Shown here piece after piece: positions 53,519 through 62,548 of a stretch of DNA of 64,000 nucleotides; position 1 is the first letter of the stretch, and every line of letters starts with the position of its first letter. The stretch is from Phytoactinopolyspora halotolerans (GTDB lineage: Bacteria > Actinomycetota > Actinomycetes > Jiangellales > Jiangellaceae). The stretch covers positions 8,335 through 72,334 of the forward strand of contig NZ_JAAGOA010000023.1 of the NCBI RefSeq assembly GCF_010550675.1, in the 5' to 3' direction. The translations under genes were made by a program, and so were the position numbers. The notes beneath the pieces are model-generated. The model saw nothing but the letters and a program-made list of their open reading frames with translations. It did no database searches and was not told the origin of the DNA.

Positions 53519-56500
53519 ATGACTGACGGCATGGGACTGGTCTCCCCCGCACTTGTGGGGCGCGCCGAGGAGCTTCAACGCGCCGTAGCGGCGGTCACCT
53601 CGCCTCCCGCCTTGGTGATCCTGGACGGCGAGGCGGGCATCGGCAAGACCCGTTTGATCGCCGAGCTGGCCGCGCAGCCCGAGCTCGCCGGCCACCGCGT
53701 GCTGGTAGGCCCGTGCCATCGGATCCGGGAGTCGTTCCCGCTCGGGCCGGTGATCGAGGCCCTGCGCGGGGTGCGCGTCCACCTCGCCGACGTGCCGCTC
53801 TCCGCGATCACCGGCGCGCTGCGTCCGTTGCTTCCGGAGCTGGAGGACGTGCTCCCGCCGGCCCCCGAACCTATGGGCGACCGGGTCGCGGAGCGGCATC
53901 GGATCTTCCGCGGCATCGTCGAGGTGCTGCGTTCGCTGGGACCGACCGTGCTGGTCCTGGAGGACATGCACTGGGCCGACCAGCAGACCGCCGACTTCGT
54001 CGGCTATCTGCTGGCAGAGTCGCTACCCGAGCTGGCGGTCCTGCTGACGTTCCGGCACGCCGACGTCGACCCGGGCGTGCGCGCATTGGTCGCGACCCCG
54101 CCGCCGGGGGTACGCCGGACCGACGTCTACCTCGAGCCCCTGGACGTCGAACAGACCGGGGCGATGGCCGCCTCCATCATGGAGCTCGACCGCGTCTCCG
54201 ACGAGTTCGCCACGTACCTGCGCGAACGCACCGCCGGTCTGCCGTTCGCCATCGAGGAGCTGCTGGCGCTGCTGCAAGCCCGCGGCACGCTGGTGCGCCG
54301 GGGCGGCCGCTGGGCACGTCGCGCTTTGGACGAGCTCGATGTGCCGACCAAGATCCGTGACTCGGTACTGGAACGGGTCACCCAGCTCGGCGGCGACGCC
54401 GGCCAGGTCGTGGAGGCCGCCGCCGCGCTCCAGGTGCCGGTGCCGCTGACCGTGCTGGCGGAGACGGCGACGGCCACGGACGACGGGGTATGGGTCGGCG
54501 TCGAAGAGGCGCTGACCTCCGGTCTGCTCGCCGAGAACGACGACATCATCGGCTTCCGCCATCCGCTGGCCGCGCAAGCGGTCTACGAGGCGATACCGGC
54601 ACACCGCCGACGACTGCTGCACGGACGTGCGGCGGCGGCGCTGCGCACCACCGATCCGGTGCCCCTCGGACAGGTCGCGCATCACCTTCGCTACGCCGGC
54701 CGGCTCGACGAGTGGGTGGTGGCGGCCGAACGCGCCGCGGATCAGGCCATCGCGCTGAGCAACGACGCCGAGGCCGCCCGCCTGCTCGAGGACGTCCTGC
54801 GCAACACGTCACCCGAGCCGGAGACCCGCGGCCGGCTCGCGGTCAAGCTGGGCCAGGCCGCCGTGGAGGCACTGCGCGCGCCGGACGTCGTCGATCTGCT
54901 CAGTGAGATCCTCGACGACGACCTGCCCGGCCCGATCCGCGGCGAGCTGCGCTTCCTGCTGGGGACGATCCTGCACGACGCCGGGGTGGACCTGATCCGT
55001 GCGCACCGGCTGATCGTGCAGGCGATCGACGACCTCGGCCACCGCCCGGATATGAAGGCCTGGGCGATGGTGGTGCTAGGAATCCCGATGGCCGGGGATC
55101 TGGACCCGGAGGAGCATCGGCGGTGGCTGAGCGAGGCACTGACCGTGGTGCCTGAGATCGAGGATCCGGTCTTCCAGGTCTTCCTCCTCGGCAAGATCGC
55201 GATGGTGCAGATCCCGATGGGCGACCCCGCCTGGCGGCCGCTGGCCGAGCGGGTGGAGCGGCAGACCGGCGGATCACCGCGCCGTCGTCGGGAGATCAAC
55301 GCCTACTGGTCGATGGGGAGCGAGGCAAGTTACTCCGGTCACCACGACATCGCGGACCGGCTGCTCGCCGCCGGCCTCGATGCGGCGACGGGCGCCGACG
55401 GCGAACGCGTCGAGCTCCGGCTGGAGCGCAGCCTCCGTTCCGGTCTGCTCCTGATGCGGTATCTCCGCGGCGCATGGGACGGTTTGCAGGACGATGCGGC
55501 CGAACTGATCGATGACCTTGCCGGTCATCCACGTGCCCGGGTCAACGTGGACACGGTCGCGGCATGCCTGCAGCTCGCCCAGGGCGATCTGGACGGCGCG
55601 CACGAGTCGCTCAGCGCGCTGGCGGCCGTCGTCGACGAACTGGGCGCCGTCGACCTGCTGCCCATTCCGACATCAGCGACGCTCCGGCTGGCGACGGCAC
55701 GCGGCGAACACCGGCAGGCGCTGACGCTGATCGACCGCTTCCTCGAGACGGTGCAGACCAAGGGGGTGCTCGCGCCCGCCGCCCGGGCGCTCCCCTACGT
55801 CACCGAGGCGTTGGTGGCCGCCGGCGAGGTCGATCGCGCCGCGTCGTTGCTCGACGATTACACCCGCAAGCTGGCCGAGTTGGACGCGCCGGTCGCGCCG
55901 GCGGCGCTCGAGCACGCCCGCGGGCACGTCCAGCTCGCCGAGGGCGACGCGGCGCACGCCGCCGGCCACTTCGCCGCCGCCGCGGTGTTGTATGAGCCGT
56001 TGCCCTGCCGGTACGAGGCGGCCCAGGCCCGTGAGCTGGCCGCGATGTCGATGCTCGCGATGCCGGACGAAGAGCATCCACCGAACGCCGACGTCCTGGC
56101 CGGGGAGATCGGCCGTCGGCCGGATTCGGGCGGCGCGGCGGACGGCGGGACGGATCACCCGGGCGCGGCGCGCGGCGGCAGCACCGGCACGAGCTATCAG
56201 GCCGAGCCGGGCCGGGTGCTGCTTTCGGCGCTGTCGACCTATCGTGAGCTGGGTGCGGAGTGGGACGTGGGCCGGGTGACACAAGTGGCCCGGCAGCACG
56301 GCCTTTCGATACCGGCGCGTTACCGAGGCGGTCGGCGCGGATACGGATCCGATCTCTCACCGCGGGAGCGAGAGGTGGCCGAACTCGCCGCGGTCGGCAG
56401 GTCCAACCGGGAGATCGCGGCCGAGTTGTACATCTCGGTGAACACGGTGATCAGGCACATCACGGCGGCGCTGCGCAAGCTCGATGTACGCTCCCGCGCC

Positions 56501-56563
56501 GCCATCGCGCACCGGCTGGCGGAGCTCGACATGCTCGAGCGCGACGAGCCGGACCAAAATTGA
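53519..56563 (+). CDS. Large LuxR-family ATPase regulator (LAL-type)
   Basis: A 1014-residue regulator starting at the ATG at 53519 (other in-frame ATGs at 53468, 53498 and 53531; none has a strong ribosome site). GRAEELQRAV is followed by Walker A GEAGIGKT near residue 40, and Walker B is VLVLEDMHWAD near 150. A long tetratricopeptide-like helical middle follows. A C-terminal LuxR helix-turn-helix (LSPREREVAELAAVGRSNRE, NTVIRHITAALRKLDV) ends the protein. Such regulators activate transcription in response to a ligand bound by the ATPase/helical part, often for carbohydrate use or secondary metabolism. The nearest downstream target is the GH3 glycosidase. Confidence 0.87.
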   Translation: MTDGMGLVSPALVGRAEELQRAVAAVTSPPALVILDGEAGIGKTRLIAELAAQPELAGHRVLVGPCHRIRESFPLGPVIEALRGVRVHLADVPLSAITGALRPLLPELEDVLPPAPEPMGDRVAERHRIFRGIVEVLRSLGPTVLVLEDMHWADQQTADFVGYLLAESLPELAVLLTFRHADVDPGVRALVATPPPGVRRTDVYLEPLDVEQTGAMAASIMELDRVSDEFATYLRERTAGLPFAIEELLALLQARGTLVRRGGRWARRALDELDVPTKIRDSVLERVTQLGGDAGQVVEAAAALQVPVPLTVLAETATATDDGVWVGVEEALTSGLLAENDDIIGFRHPLAAQAVYEAIPAHRRRLLHGRAAAALRTTDPVPLGQVAHHLRYAGRLDEWVVAAERAADQAIALSNDAEAARLLEDVLRNTSPEPETRGRLAVKLGQAAVEALRAPDVVDLLSEILDDDLPGPIRGELRFLLGTILHDAGVDLIRAHRLIVQAIDDLGHRPDMKAWAMVVLGIPMAGDLDPEEHRRWLSEALTVVPEIEDPVFQVFLLGKIAMVQIPMGDPAWRPLAERVERQTGGSPRRRREINAYWSMGSEASYSGHHDIADRLLAAGLDAATGADGERVELRLERSLRSGLLLMRYLRGAWDGLQDDAAELIDDLAGHPRARVNVDTVAACLQLAQGDLDGAHESLSALAAVVDELGAVDLLPIPTSATLRLATARGEHRQALTLIDRFLETVQTKGVLAPAARALPYVTEALVAAGEVDRAASLLDDYTRKLAELDAPVAPAALEHARGHVQLAEGDAAHAAGHFAAAAVLYEPLPCRYEAAQARELAAMSMLAMPDEEHPPNADVLAGEIGRRPDSGGAADGGTDHPGAARGGSTGTSYQAEPGRVLLSALSTYRELGAEWDVGRVTQVARQHGLSIPARYRGGRRGYGSDLSPREREVAELAAVGRSNREIAAELYISVNTVIRHITAALRKLDVRSRAAIAHRLAELDMLERDEPDQN

Positions 56564-56575
56564 CGGGAATTGGTC

Positions 56576-56800
56576 ATGGTTCACGGCACGCCGATCAGTG
56601 ACGCTGGTGTCATGGATGACAGCGACGGCTCCCATCCCGTCTCGGCCGCTGCCGGCGACGAGCCGGACGGCGACGACGCCGGCCGGCCGGCCGAGCAGGA
56701 GGAGAGAGACTCCGGTCACACCGGTGGCGAGCCGAGCACGTCTTCCCCGGCGGACGACGAGGCCGAGCCCGCCGGCGAGGACGGCTGGCATCCGGTGTAG
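56576..56800 (+). CDS. Possible small acidic protein, unknown
   Basis: A 74-codon open frame begins 12 bases after the LuxR-type regulator stop. The product is unusually acidic and rich in Asp, Glu, Gly, Pro and Ser, with a Trp near the end (EDGWHPV). No ribosome site is obvious; an internal ATG at 56612 (MDDSDGSHPV) may be the start. Composition is unlike a random antisense frame, but no family is recognised. Confidence 0.3.
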   Translation: MVHGTPISDAGVMDDSDGSHPVSAAAGDEPDGDDAGRPAEQEERDSGHTGGEPSTSSPADDEAEPAGEDGWHPV

Positions 56801-56958
56801 ACCCCGATGCCGGCGTCGACAGTAGCCCGATCCCCCTGCTCAGCGGCGGTCGTGTAGCAACGTGGTGGCCACGGCGGACCGCTCGAGGGGCTGCTCAGGC
56901 GCCGGCATCTCCTCCAGTCCATGAGTGTCGACATGTGCCCGCGTGAGCGCGGCGAGGC

Positions 56959-57010
56959 TGCCGTCGCCGTCGCCGCCGTCGCCGCCGTCGCCGCCGTCGC
57001 TGCCGTCGTC
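56959..57010. repeat. Microsatellite-like CCGCCGTCG repeat
   Basis: Two CCGTCG units and three CCGCCGTCG units lie about 100 bases before the GH3 gene. Copy number could vary by slippage. The 56801-57103 interval otherwise holds only the ribosome site of the GH3 gene. Confidence 0.6.
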
Positions 57011-57103
57011 GCGGATGTGCTCCCGATATCATCGAGGGCAAGATCCGGCGGCCGGTGTGGACCGCTCACCGCCGGGTGAGCACGGTCCGATCCGGAGGAC
57101 GAC

Positions 57104-59560
57104 ATGGACCACCACCAGGACGGGCTGGATCAGCAGCAGCTGGAGACGTTGCTCCGGCGGCTCACGCTCGAGGAGAAGGTCGCCCTGCTGACCGGCGCGG
57201 ATATGTGGTCCACGGTGCCGCTGGAGAAGATCGGGCTGCGGCGGATCCTGATGTCGGATGGACCCAGCGGGGTCCGCGGCGAGATATGGGACGAGCGGGA
57301 CCCCTCGCTGAACCTCCCGTCGGCCACGGCGCTGTCGTCAGCGTGGGACACCGGGATCGCCCGTCGATATGGAGCGGTCTGTGCGGCCGAGGCGCGACGC
57401 AAGGGTGTCGACGTGGTGCTCGGGCCTACCATCAACCTGCACCGGTCGCCGCTGGGCGGCCGTCATTTCGAGGCGTTCAGCGAAGACCCGCTGCTCACGG
57501 CAGACCTCGCCGCCGCGTATGTCGCCGGGCTACAGGACAACGGTGTGGCCGCCACACTCAAGCATTATCTCTGCAACGACTTCGAGACCGATCGGTTCAC
57601 GGTCGACGTCGACGTCGATGACCGCGCCTTGCGCGAGGTCTACCTGTTAGCCTTCGAGAAGGCCGTCGTCGAGGCGCGTGCGTGGCTGGTGATGAGCTCC
57701 TACAACTCGGTCAACGGATCGACGTTGACCGAGAGCCCGCTGCTGGCCGCACCGCTGAAGGACGAGTGGGGCTTCGACGGTGTCGTGGTCAGCGACTGGG
57801 CCGCGGTCCGCTCGCTGGACAGCGCCCGTTATGCTCAGGACCTCGTGATGCCCGGCCCGAAGGGACCGTGGGGCGATGCGCTGGTCGCGGCGGTCCAGCA
57901 CGGCGAGGTCGACGAGCTGACCGTCGACCGCAAGGTGTATCGGCTGCTCCGGCTGGCGGCCCGAGTCGGTGCCCTCGGCACGGAGCCCGCCGGCGTCGAC
58001 CACCCGGCGGATGACGGCGTCGCGTTCGCCCGCGAGGCCGCCGCCGCGGGAACGGTCCTGCTCCGCAACGACGGTGAGCTGCCGTGGAATTGTGGCGGGA
58101 TCAAGCGGATCGCCGTCATCGGCCACAACGCCAAGTTCGCCCGCACCCAGGGCGGCGGCAGCGCCACCGTCATCCCCGAACGGACGGTGTCCCCGCTGGA
58201 CGGAATCCGACGAGCGTTCCCGGACGCCGAGCTCACCTATGCACTCGGAGCGGTGGTGCAGGAGGGCGTGGCCGCGCTGCCGCTCGAACACCTGACCAAC
58301 CCGATCACCGGTGAGCCGGGGCTGCGTGCCCGGTTCCTCGATGCGGTCGGCGGCGAGATCTCCGCCGAGGACCGCCGATCCGCCGCGCTGGTGTGGTTCG
58401 GCGGCACCGCACCGATCGACGAATCCGCACGTCTCGAGCTGTCCACCTGGTACACGCCGGAGACGACCGGCACCATCCGGCTGGGCTTCGCCGCCGTCGG
58501 CGTCGCGCGCATCGTCGTCGACGGACGGACGGTGCTGGACACGGCCGTGGAGCCGGACACGGATGATCTGGCGTCGCTGCTGCTGGCGCCGCCGTCGGCG
58601 ACCGCGGCGGTGAACGTCACCGAGGGCGTACCGATCGACATCCGCGTCGAGTACGAACTCGGCTTCCGGCCGGCCCGGCTGGCCGGTTCACTCGCGTTCA
58701 CGCTCGGCATCGAGCCGGATGACTCCGACCCGGAAGGGATGATCACGGCCGCGGTCAGCGCGGCCCGCGCGGCCGACGTCGCCGTGGTCGTGGTCGGCAC
58801 CGACTCCCGGGTGGAGTCGGAGGGTCACGACCGTCGCACGCTCGAGCTTCCCGGACGCCAGGACGACCTGGTCCGGGCCGTCGCCGCCGCCAACCCGCGG
58901 ACGGTGGCGGTGGTCAACTCCGGAGCACCGGTCCTCCTGCCGTGGCGGGACGAGGTCGCGGCCGTTCTCGTCTCCTATTTCGGCGGCCAAGAGTTCGGCC
59001 ACGCCCTGGCTGATGTGCTCTCCGGTGCGGTCGAGCCGGGCGGCCGGCTGCCGACCACCTGGCCGGCGACGCTCGACGACGTGCCGGTGCTGAACGTGAC
59101 GCCGGCCGACGGCGTGGTCCATTATGACGAGGGCATCCACATCGGCTACCGCGCCTGGCTCCGGTCCCGGGCGGAACCCGCCTACCCGTTCGGCCACGGC
59201 CTCGGCTACACCAGCTGGGAGTTGTCCCGGGTCGCCTCGGACCGCACCGTCTCGCCGGGCGGCGCCATCACGGTGTCCGCCATACTGAGGAACACCGGTC
59301 AGCGCCCGGGCAAGCACGTGGTCCAGGTCTACGCCGAGCGGCCGTCGTCAGCGGTGGACCGGCCGGTGCGGTGGCTCGTCGGGCATGCGCCGGTCTGGGC
59401 GGACCCGGGTCAGTCCGTTCCGGTGGCGATTCCCGTCCCGGCACGTGCCTTCGCGCATTGGGACGACGGCTGGCGGTACGAACCCGGAGTGTTCACCCTC
59501 CGCGTCGGGTCTTCGGTGCGGGACCTGCCCGGCGAGGCGACCGTCAGCGTGCTGTCCTGA
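57104..59560 (+). CDS. GH3-family beta-glycosidase with PA14 insert
   Basis: An 818-residue glycoside hydrolase family 3 protein starting at an ATG after CGGAGGA. The N-terminal barrel has SDGPSGVRG, KHYLCNDFETDR and the nucleophile Asp231 in GVVVSDWAAV. The second domain begins near 320 (GTVLLRNDGELPW). A PA14-like insert lies at about 395-550 (TTGTIRLGFAAVGVARIVVDG), and ESEGHDRRTLELPG is the loop expected to hold the acid/base. A fibronectin-III-like end (GKHVVQVYAE) completes the standard order. No signal peptide is present, so it probably cleaves imported beta-glucosides or similar sugars. Its stop abuts that of the convergent CGNR gene (TGATCA). Confidence 0.92.
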   Translation: MDHHQDGLDQQQLETLLRRLTLEEKVALLTGADMWSTVPLEKIGLRRILMSDGPSGVRGEIWDERDPSLNLPSATALSSAWDTGIARRYGAVCAAEARRKGVDVVLGPTINLHRSPLGGRHFEAFSEDPLLTADLAAAYVAGLQDNGVAATLKHYLCNDFETDRFTVDVDVDDRALREVYLLAFEKAVVEARAWLVMSSYNSVNGSTLTESPLLAAPLKDEWGFDGVVVSDWAAVRSLDSARYAQDLVMPGPKGPWGDALVAAVQHGEVDELTVDRKVYRLLRLAARVGALGTEPAGVDHPADDGVAFAREAAAAGTVLLRNDGELPWNCGGIKRIAVIGHNAKFARTQGGGSATVIPERTVSPLDGIRRAFPDAELTYALGAVVQEGVAALPLEHLTNPITGEPGLRARFLDAVGGEISAEDRRSAALVWFGGTAPIDESARLELSTWYTPETTGTIRLGFAAVGVARIVVDGRTVLDTAVEPDTDDLASLLLAPPSATAAVNVTEGVPIDIRVEYELGFRPARLAGSLAFTLGIEPDDSDPEGMITAAVSAARAADVAVVVVGTDSRVESEGHDRRTLELPGRQDDLVRAVAAANPRTVAVVNSGAPVLLPWRDEVAAVLVSYFGGQEFGHALADVLSGAVEPGGRLPTTWPATLDDVPVLNVTPADGVVHYDEGIHIGYRAWLRSRAEPAYPFGHGLGYTSWELSRVASDRTVSPGGAITVSAILRNTGQRPGKHVVQVYAERPSSAVDRPVRWLVGHAPVWADPGQSVPVAIPVPARAFAHWDDGWRYEPGVFTLRVGSSVRDLPGEATVSVLS

Positions 59561-60079
59561 TCAGGTGGTGCGGCGGGCACGCGCCCGGTATGCCCGTACC
59601 TTGGCGATACTGCCGCACGAGCGCCCACCCGCGTCTCCTGCCGTCATGAGGCACCAACGCTTGCTTGCGTTGCGCGTGTGATCGTAGAAGACCCAGCGAC
59701 AGTCCGGGCAAGCCTTGAGACGAGCCCATCGACCGGAAGCGATCGCTTCCAGGACGGCGACCAGCGCCTCACCGGCCGGCCCGGCCTCGTGGCGGTACCC
59801 GATCCGGCCGTCGTCGACATCCGGCCGCACGTCGAGCCGGTCGATCCACGCATTGAGGACCTCGCCGGCCGGGGCCGACCGTTCCACCACGCCACGCAGG
59901 TCGTCGCGTAACCGTTGGACCGTGTCGTACTGGTCCTCCGGCAGCCGGCGCTGCCGGGCGTAACTCTCGAAGCGGTCGTCGGCGGTCCGAGTGTCATTGG
60001 GTATCAGCCAGCTGTTGAGCAGGCCGCGCACGTCTTCGAGGGAACCCGGGGCCTCCTGCCCCGTCGCGATGCTAACCAC
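59561..60079 (-). CDS. CGNR zinc-finger (ABATE-type) putative transcription factor
   Basis: A 172-residue protein of the CGNR family. The N-terminal helical domain (about 10-120) includes LLNSWLIPNDTRTADDRF and RLRDDLRGVVE. The C-terminal zinc finger reads ACPDCRWVFYDHTRNASKRWC, then GRSCGSIAKVRAYRAR, so the family's CGNR is CGSI here while the cysteines are kept. The GTG at 60079 lies seven bases after a TATAGT box (60087-60092), so the message is probably leaderless. Divergent from the glycolipid-binding-type gene. Confidence 0.82.
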   Translation of the reverse strand: MVSIATGQEAPGSLEDVRGLLNSWLIPNDTRTADDRFESYARQRRLPEDQYDTVQRLRDDLRGVVERSAPAGEVLNAWIDRLDVRPDVDDGRIGYRHEAGPAGEALVAVLEAIASGRWARLKACPDCRWVFYDHTRNASKRWCLMTAGDAGGRSCGSIAKVRAYRARARRTT

Positions 60080-60086
60080 CTAACTG

Positions 60087-60092
60087 ACTATA
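60087..60092 (-). promoter_or_regulatory. -10 box of a probable leaderless promoter
   Basis: TATAGT on the minus strand, seven bases before the GTG at 60079. No Shine-Dalgarno sequence intervenes. The -35 region is weak. Confidence 0.5.
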
Positions 60093-60185
60093 CCGGTTGC
60101 AATGGCCGATCGCGACGATGTTAACTGTCGTTGTCATTAGCCGGTTACGCACGACGGCCCGAACGTCCGTACCGAGGAGGCGATC

Positions 60186-60764
60186 ATGGATAGGCAGATC
60201 ATGTGGAGTCCGATCAGATGGCCGGGTGCCGAGCACCTGTGGGTGTGCCGCGACAGCACCGGCGTTGTCGCCGACGGCCTGGTTATCGCCGTATTGGACG
60301 ACGGTTCGCCGGTGCGCGTGTCTTATGAGGTCGTCTGCGACGACGCATGGCGTACCCGGCGGGTGAGCGTCGACGTGCATGGCGGCCCGAGTGTCGCACT
60401 GCTCTGCGGGGACGACGGCCGCTGGCGCGAGCCCGGCGGCGGCGAACGCACGGAGCTGGCTGGATGTGTCGATGTCGACATCGCACTGACCCCGTACACC
60501 AACACCCTGCCGATCCGCCGCCTCCAGCTCCAACCCGGCGAGTCCGCCGACATCCGCACGGTCTACGTGCGGTTCGAGCCCACCCTGACCGTCACCACGT
60601 CCGAGCAGCGCTACACCCGGCTCGACTCGGATGCGGACACCGTCTACGGGTTCCGATCCGGCGCGTTCGAGGCGGAGCTGCCGGTCGACGCCGACGGCGT
60701 CGTCATCGATTACCCCGGCCTCTGGAACCGCAGCTATCCGGCGTCATCGGCGATCGGCGCGTAG
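60186..60764 (+). CDS. Putative glycolipid-binding family protein
   Basis: A 192-residue protein starting at an ATG five bases after GAGGAGG. It resembles the putative glycolipid-binding family (Glycolipid_bind): MWSPIRWPGAEHLWVCRDSTG at the start, YEVVCDDAWRTRRVSVDV, WREPGGGERTELAGCVDVDIA, TPYTNTLPIRRL and a final VIDYPGLWNR. Members fold as a beta barrel-like domain; biological role is poorly known. Its 3' end overlaps the convergent SoxR gene by 31 bases. A TTGCAA/TTAACT pair (60097-60126) may be its promoter. Confidence 0.8.
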   Translation: MDRQIMWSPIRWPGAEHLWVCRDSTGVVADGLVIAVLDDGSPVRVSYEVVCDDAWRTRRVSVDVHGGPSVALLCGDDGRWREPGGGERTELAGCVDVDIALTPYTNTLPIRRLQLQPGESADIRTVYVRFEPTLTVTTSEQRYTRLDSDADTVYGFRSGAFEAELPVDADGVVIDYPGLWNRSYPASSAIGA

Positions 60765-61216
60765 TCGTTGACCAGCCGGCGCGGCCCTGGGCCGTGCCGG
60801 CCCAGCTTGTCCCCGGGGTTGATCAGCGCACACTGATCGAAGGAGAGGCAGCCGCAACCGATGCAGTCGGTGAACAGATCGCGCATCCGCTCCAGCCGCT
60901 TGATCCGCGTGTTCAGCATGTCCTTCCAACACGCCGACGCACGCTCCCAGAATTCCTGAGTGGGCTCCGCATCATCGGGCAGGAACCCGAGCACCGCGCC
61001 GATATCCGACAGCGGGATACCGACGCTCTGTGAGGCGCGGATGAACGCGACCTGACGCAGCGTCGCCCGCGGGTACCGGCGCTGGTTCCCGGAGGTGCGG
61101 TGGCTGCGGAGCAGGCCCTGCCGCTCATAGAACCGCAGCGCGGATGCGGGCACACCGCTGCGCTCGGACAGCTCACCGATGGTCAACACGTCCGCGTCCG
61201 GAGCGAGGGATGCCAT
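60734..61216 (-). CDS. soxR: SoxR redox-sensing MerR-family regulator
   Basis: A 160-residue SoxR. The MerR helix-turn-helix is LTIGELSERSGVPASALRFY, followed by a dimerisation helix and the [2Fe-2S] motif CIGCGCLSFDQC with all four cysteines. SoxR turns on genes when its cluster is oxidised by redox-active compounds. The ATG at 61216 is used; a GTG at 61222 is two codons earlier. The start codon lies only a few bases from the remains of a truncated divergent gene, so its native promoter region may have been lost. The 3' end overlaps the glycolipid-binding-type gene. Confidence 0.9.
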   Translation of the reverse strand: MASLAPDADVLTIGELSERSGVPASALRFYERQGLLRSHRTSGNQRRYPRATLRQVAFIRASQSVGIPLSDIGAVLGFLPDDAEPTQEFWERASACWKDMLNTRIKRLERMRDLFTDCIGCGCLSFDQCALINPGDKLGRHGPGPRRLVNDYAPIADDAG

Positions 61217-61932
61217 GCCCACACCATGGCGACCTCACGCAGCCGGACGCCCTCGATGCCGCGCTCGACGGCGTCGACGCGGTCTTCCTGCTCTGGCCCC
61301 TCTTCACCACCGAGGCCGCGCCCGCTGCCGTCGGGGCGATCGCCCGGCACGCTCGACGCGTGGTCTACCTGTCCGCCATGTCCGGGAACGGCGACGAGCG
61401 ACCCGACGGCTTCTGGGGCGAGATCGAGGAACTGATCGAGCGGTCGGGAGTGGAGTGGACCTTCCTCCGGGGCGGGGGTTTCGCCACCAACCTGCTCGGT
61501 TGGGCGGACCAGATCCGGACCGACGGCGTCGTGCGATGGCCATACGGTGGGGCCGGGCGCTCGCTCATCCATGAGGCGGATATCGCCGACGTCGCCGTCC
61601 GAGCGTTGCTCGACGACGGCCACACCGGGCGGACGTACTCGCTGACCGGTCCTGAGGTGGTCACGCAGGCGGAGCAGGTGCGAATCATCGGGGAAGCGAT
61701 CGGCCGCGAGGTCCGATGGGAGGAGCTGCCTCCCGACGGCGCGCGGAAGCAGCTGCTCGCCGAGTGGGGCGACGAGGGCTACGTCGACACGGCGTTGCGC
61801 GCGTGGGCCGACATGGTCGACAACCCGGAGCCGGTCACCGACACAGTCGAGCAGGTCACCGGCCGACCGGCGCGGACCTTTCGGCAGTGGGCAATCGATC
61901 ACGCCGACGACTTCCGAGGGCAGGCGGATTAG
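61210..61932 (+). pseudogene. 5'-truncated NmrA-type NAD(P)-binding oxidoreductase
   Basis: The open frame from 61210 joins an NmrA-like/SDR sequence in mid-domain: GDLTQPDALDAALDGVDAVF matches the second half of the Rossmann fold, but the N-terminal strand and GxxGxxG dinucleotide loop (about 50 residues) are absent. The rest is intact: VVYLSAMSGNG, VEWTFLRGGGFATNL, HEADIADVAVRALL, TYSLTGPEVVT. The first codons are shared with the start of the opposite SoxR gene. A deletion that fused the two divergent genes is the simplest explanation. The stop overlaps the convergent HxlR stop. Confidence 0.65.
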
Positions 61933-62459
61933 CCTTCGTGCTCCGGCGCGCCGCCGAAGCCAGCGCGGGCCGCGATCGTCGGGCCGATGACCGTCGTGCC
62001 GGGCCCCACCTTCCCACCGGGTCCCGGCAGGTGGTCGGTGTTGTCCACGGTCAGGGGCTCACCGCAGTGTCCGCATGCGGCCTGCATGCCGACGTCTCGC
62101 CCACAACCGCGGTGGTGAATACGGACCGGCTCGCGGCCCGGTTCCGCGTACCAGCGGTCGCCCCAGCTCATCAGGGCGAGCAGGATCGGATACAGGTCCT
62201 TTCCCTTCTCGGTGAGCCGGTAATCCTCCCGTGGCGGATGTTCCTGGTACCGGCCACGGACGAGCACACCCTCGTCGACCAGGCGAGACAGGCGGGCCGC
62301 GAGCACCTTGCGAGAGAGCCCCAGATCGCGGGCGATCGCGTCGAACCGCGTGACGCCCGCGACGACGTCGCGGAGGATCAGCAGCGTCCATCCGTCACCG
62401 AGCAGATCGACCGAGCGAGCGATGGAACAGGCCATATCGGCCAGCGGAGTCCTGATCAC
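61929..62459 (-). CDS. HxlR-family winged-helix regulator
   Basis: About 176 residues from the GTG at 62459; the open frame continues to an ATG at 62495 that lies close to an operator-like palindrome. The HxlR domain is clear: CSIARSVDLLGDGWTLLILR, FDAIARDLGLSRKVLAARL, LVDEGVLVRGRYQEHPPR and YRLTEKGKDLYPILLALMSW. A small C-terminal extension has CGRDVGMQAACGHCGEPL, possibly a zinc site. It is divergent from the methyltransferase gene with two GTTCCC-type palindromes between, probably its own binding sites. Confidence 0.87.
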   Translation of the reverse strand: MIRTPLADMACSIARSVDLLGDGWTLLILRDVVAGVTRFDAIARDLGLSRKVLAARLSRLVDEGVLVRGRYQEHPPREDYRLTEKGKDLYPILLALMSWGDRWYAEPGREPVRIHHRGCGRDVGMQAACGHCGEPLTVDNTDHLPGPGGKVGPGTTVIGPTIAARAGFGGAPEHEG

Positions 62460-62477
62460 ACCGGAAGGGTACGACAA

Positions 62478-62519
62478 GTTCCCCCAGGGAACCATGCATG
62501 ATAGGTTCCCTGAAGGAAC
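62478..62519. promoter_or_regulatory. Paired palindromic operators for the HxlR regulator
   Basis: GTTCCCCCAGGGAAC (62478-62492) and GTTCCCTGAAGGAAC (62505-62519) are 15-base inverted repeats with centres 27 bases apart. They fill the space between the divergent HxlR and methyltransferase starts. Two helical-phase sites suit cooperative binding by a dimeric regulator. Confidence 0.6.
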
Positions 62520-62548
62520 TCACCAGATCAGCCGAGGTGATCACCAGC

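Noticed and set aside
53304-53552. Short minus-strand frame of 82 codons upstream of the orphan hairpin
   Set aside because: It overlaps the start of the LuxR-type gene, has no good start or ribosome site, and resembles no family I recognise.
56716-57105. Minus-strand frame of 129 codons across the CCGCCGTCG repeat
   Set aside because: Its Ala/Thr run is only the translation of the repeat, and it starts inside the GH3 start region.
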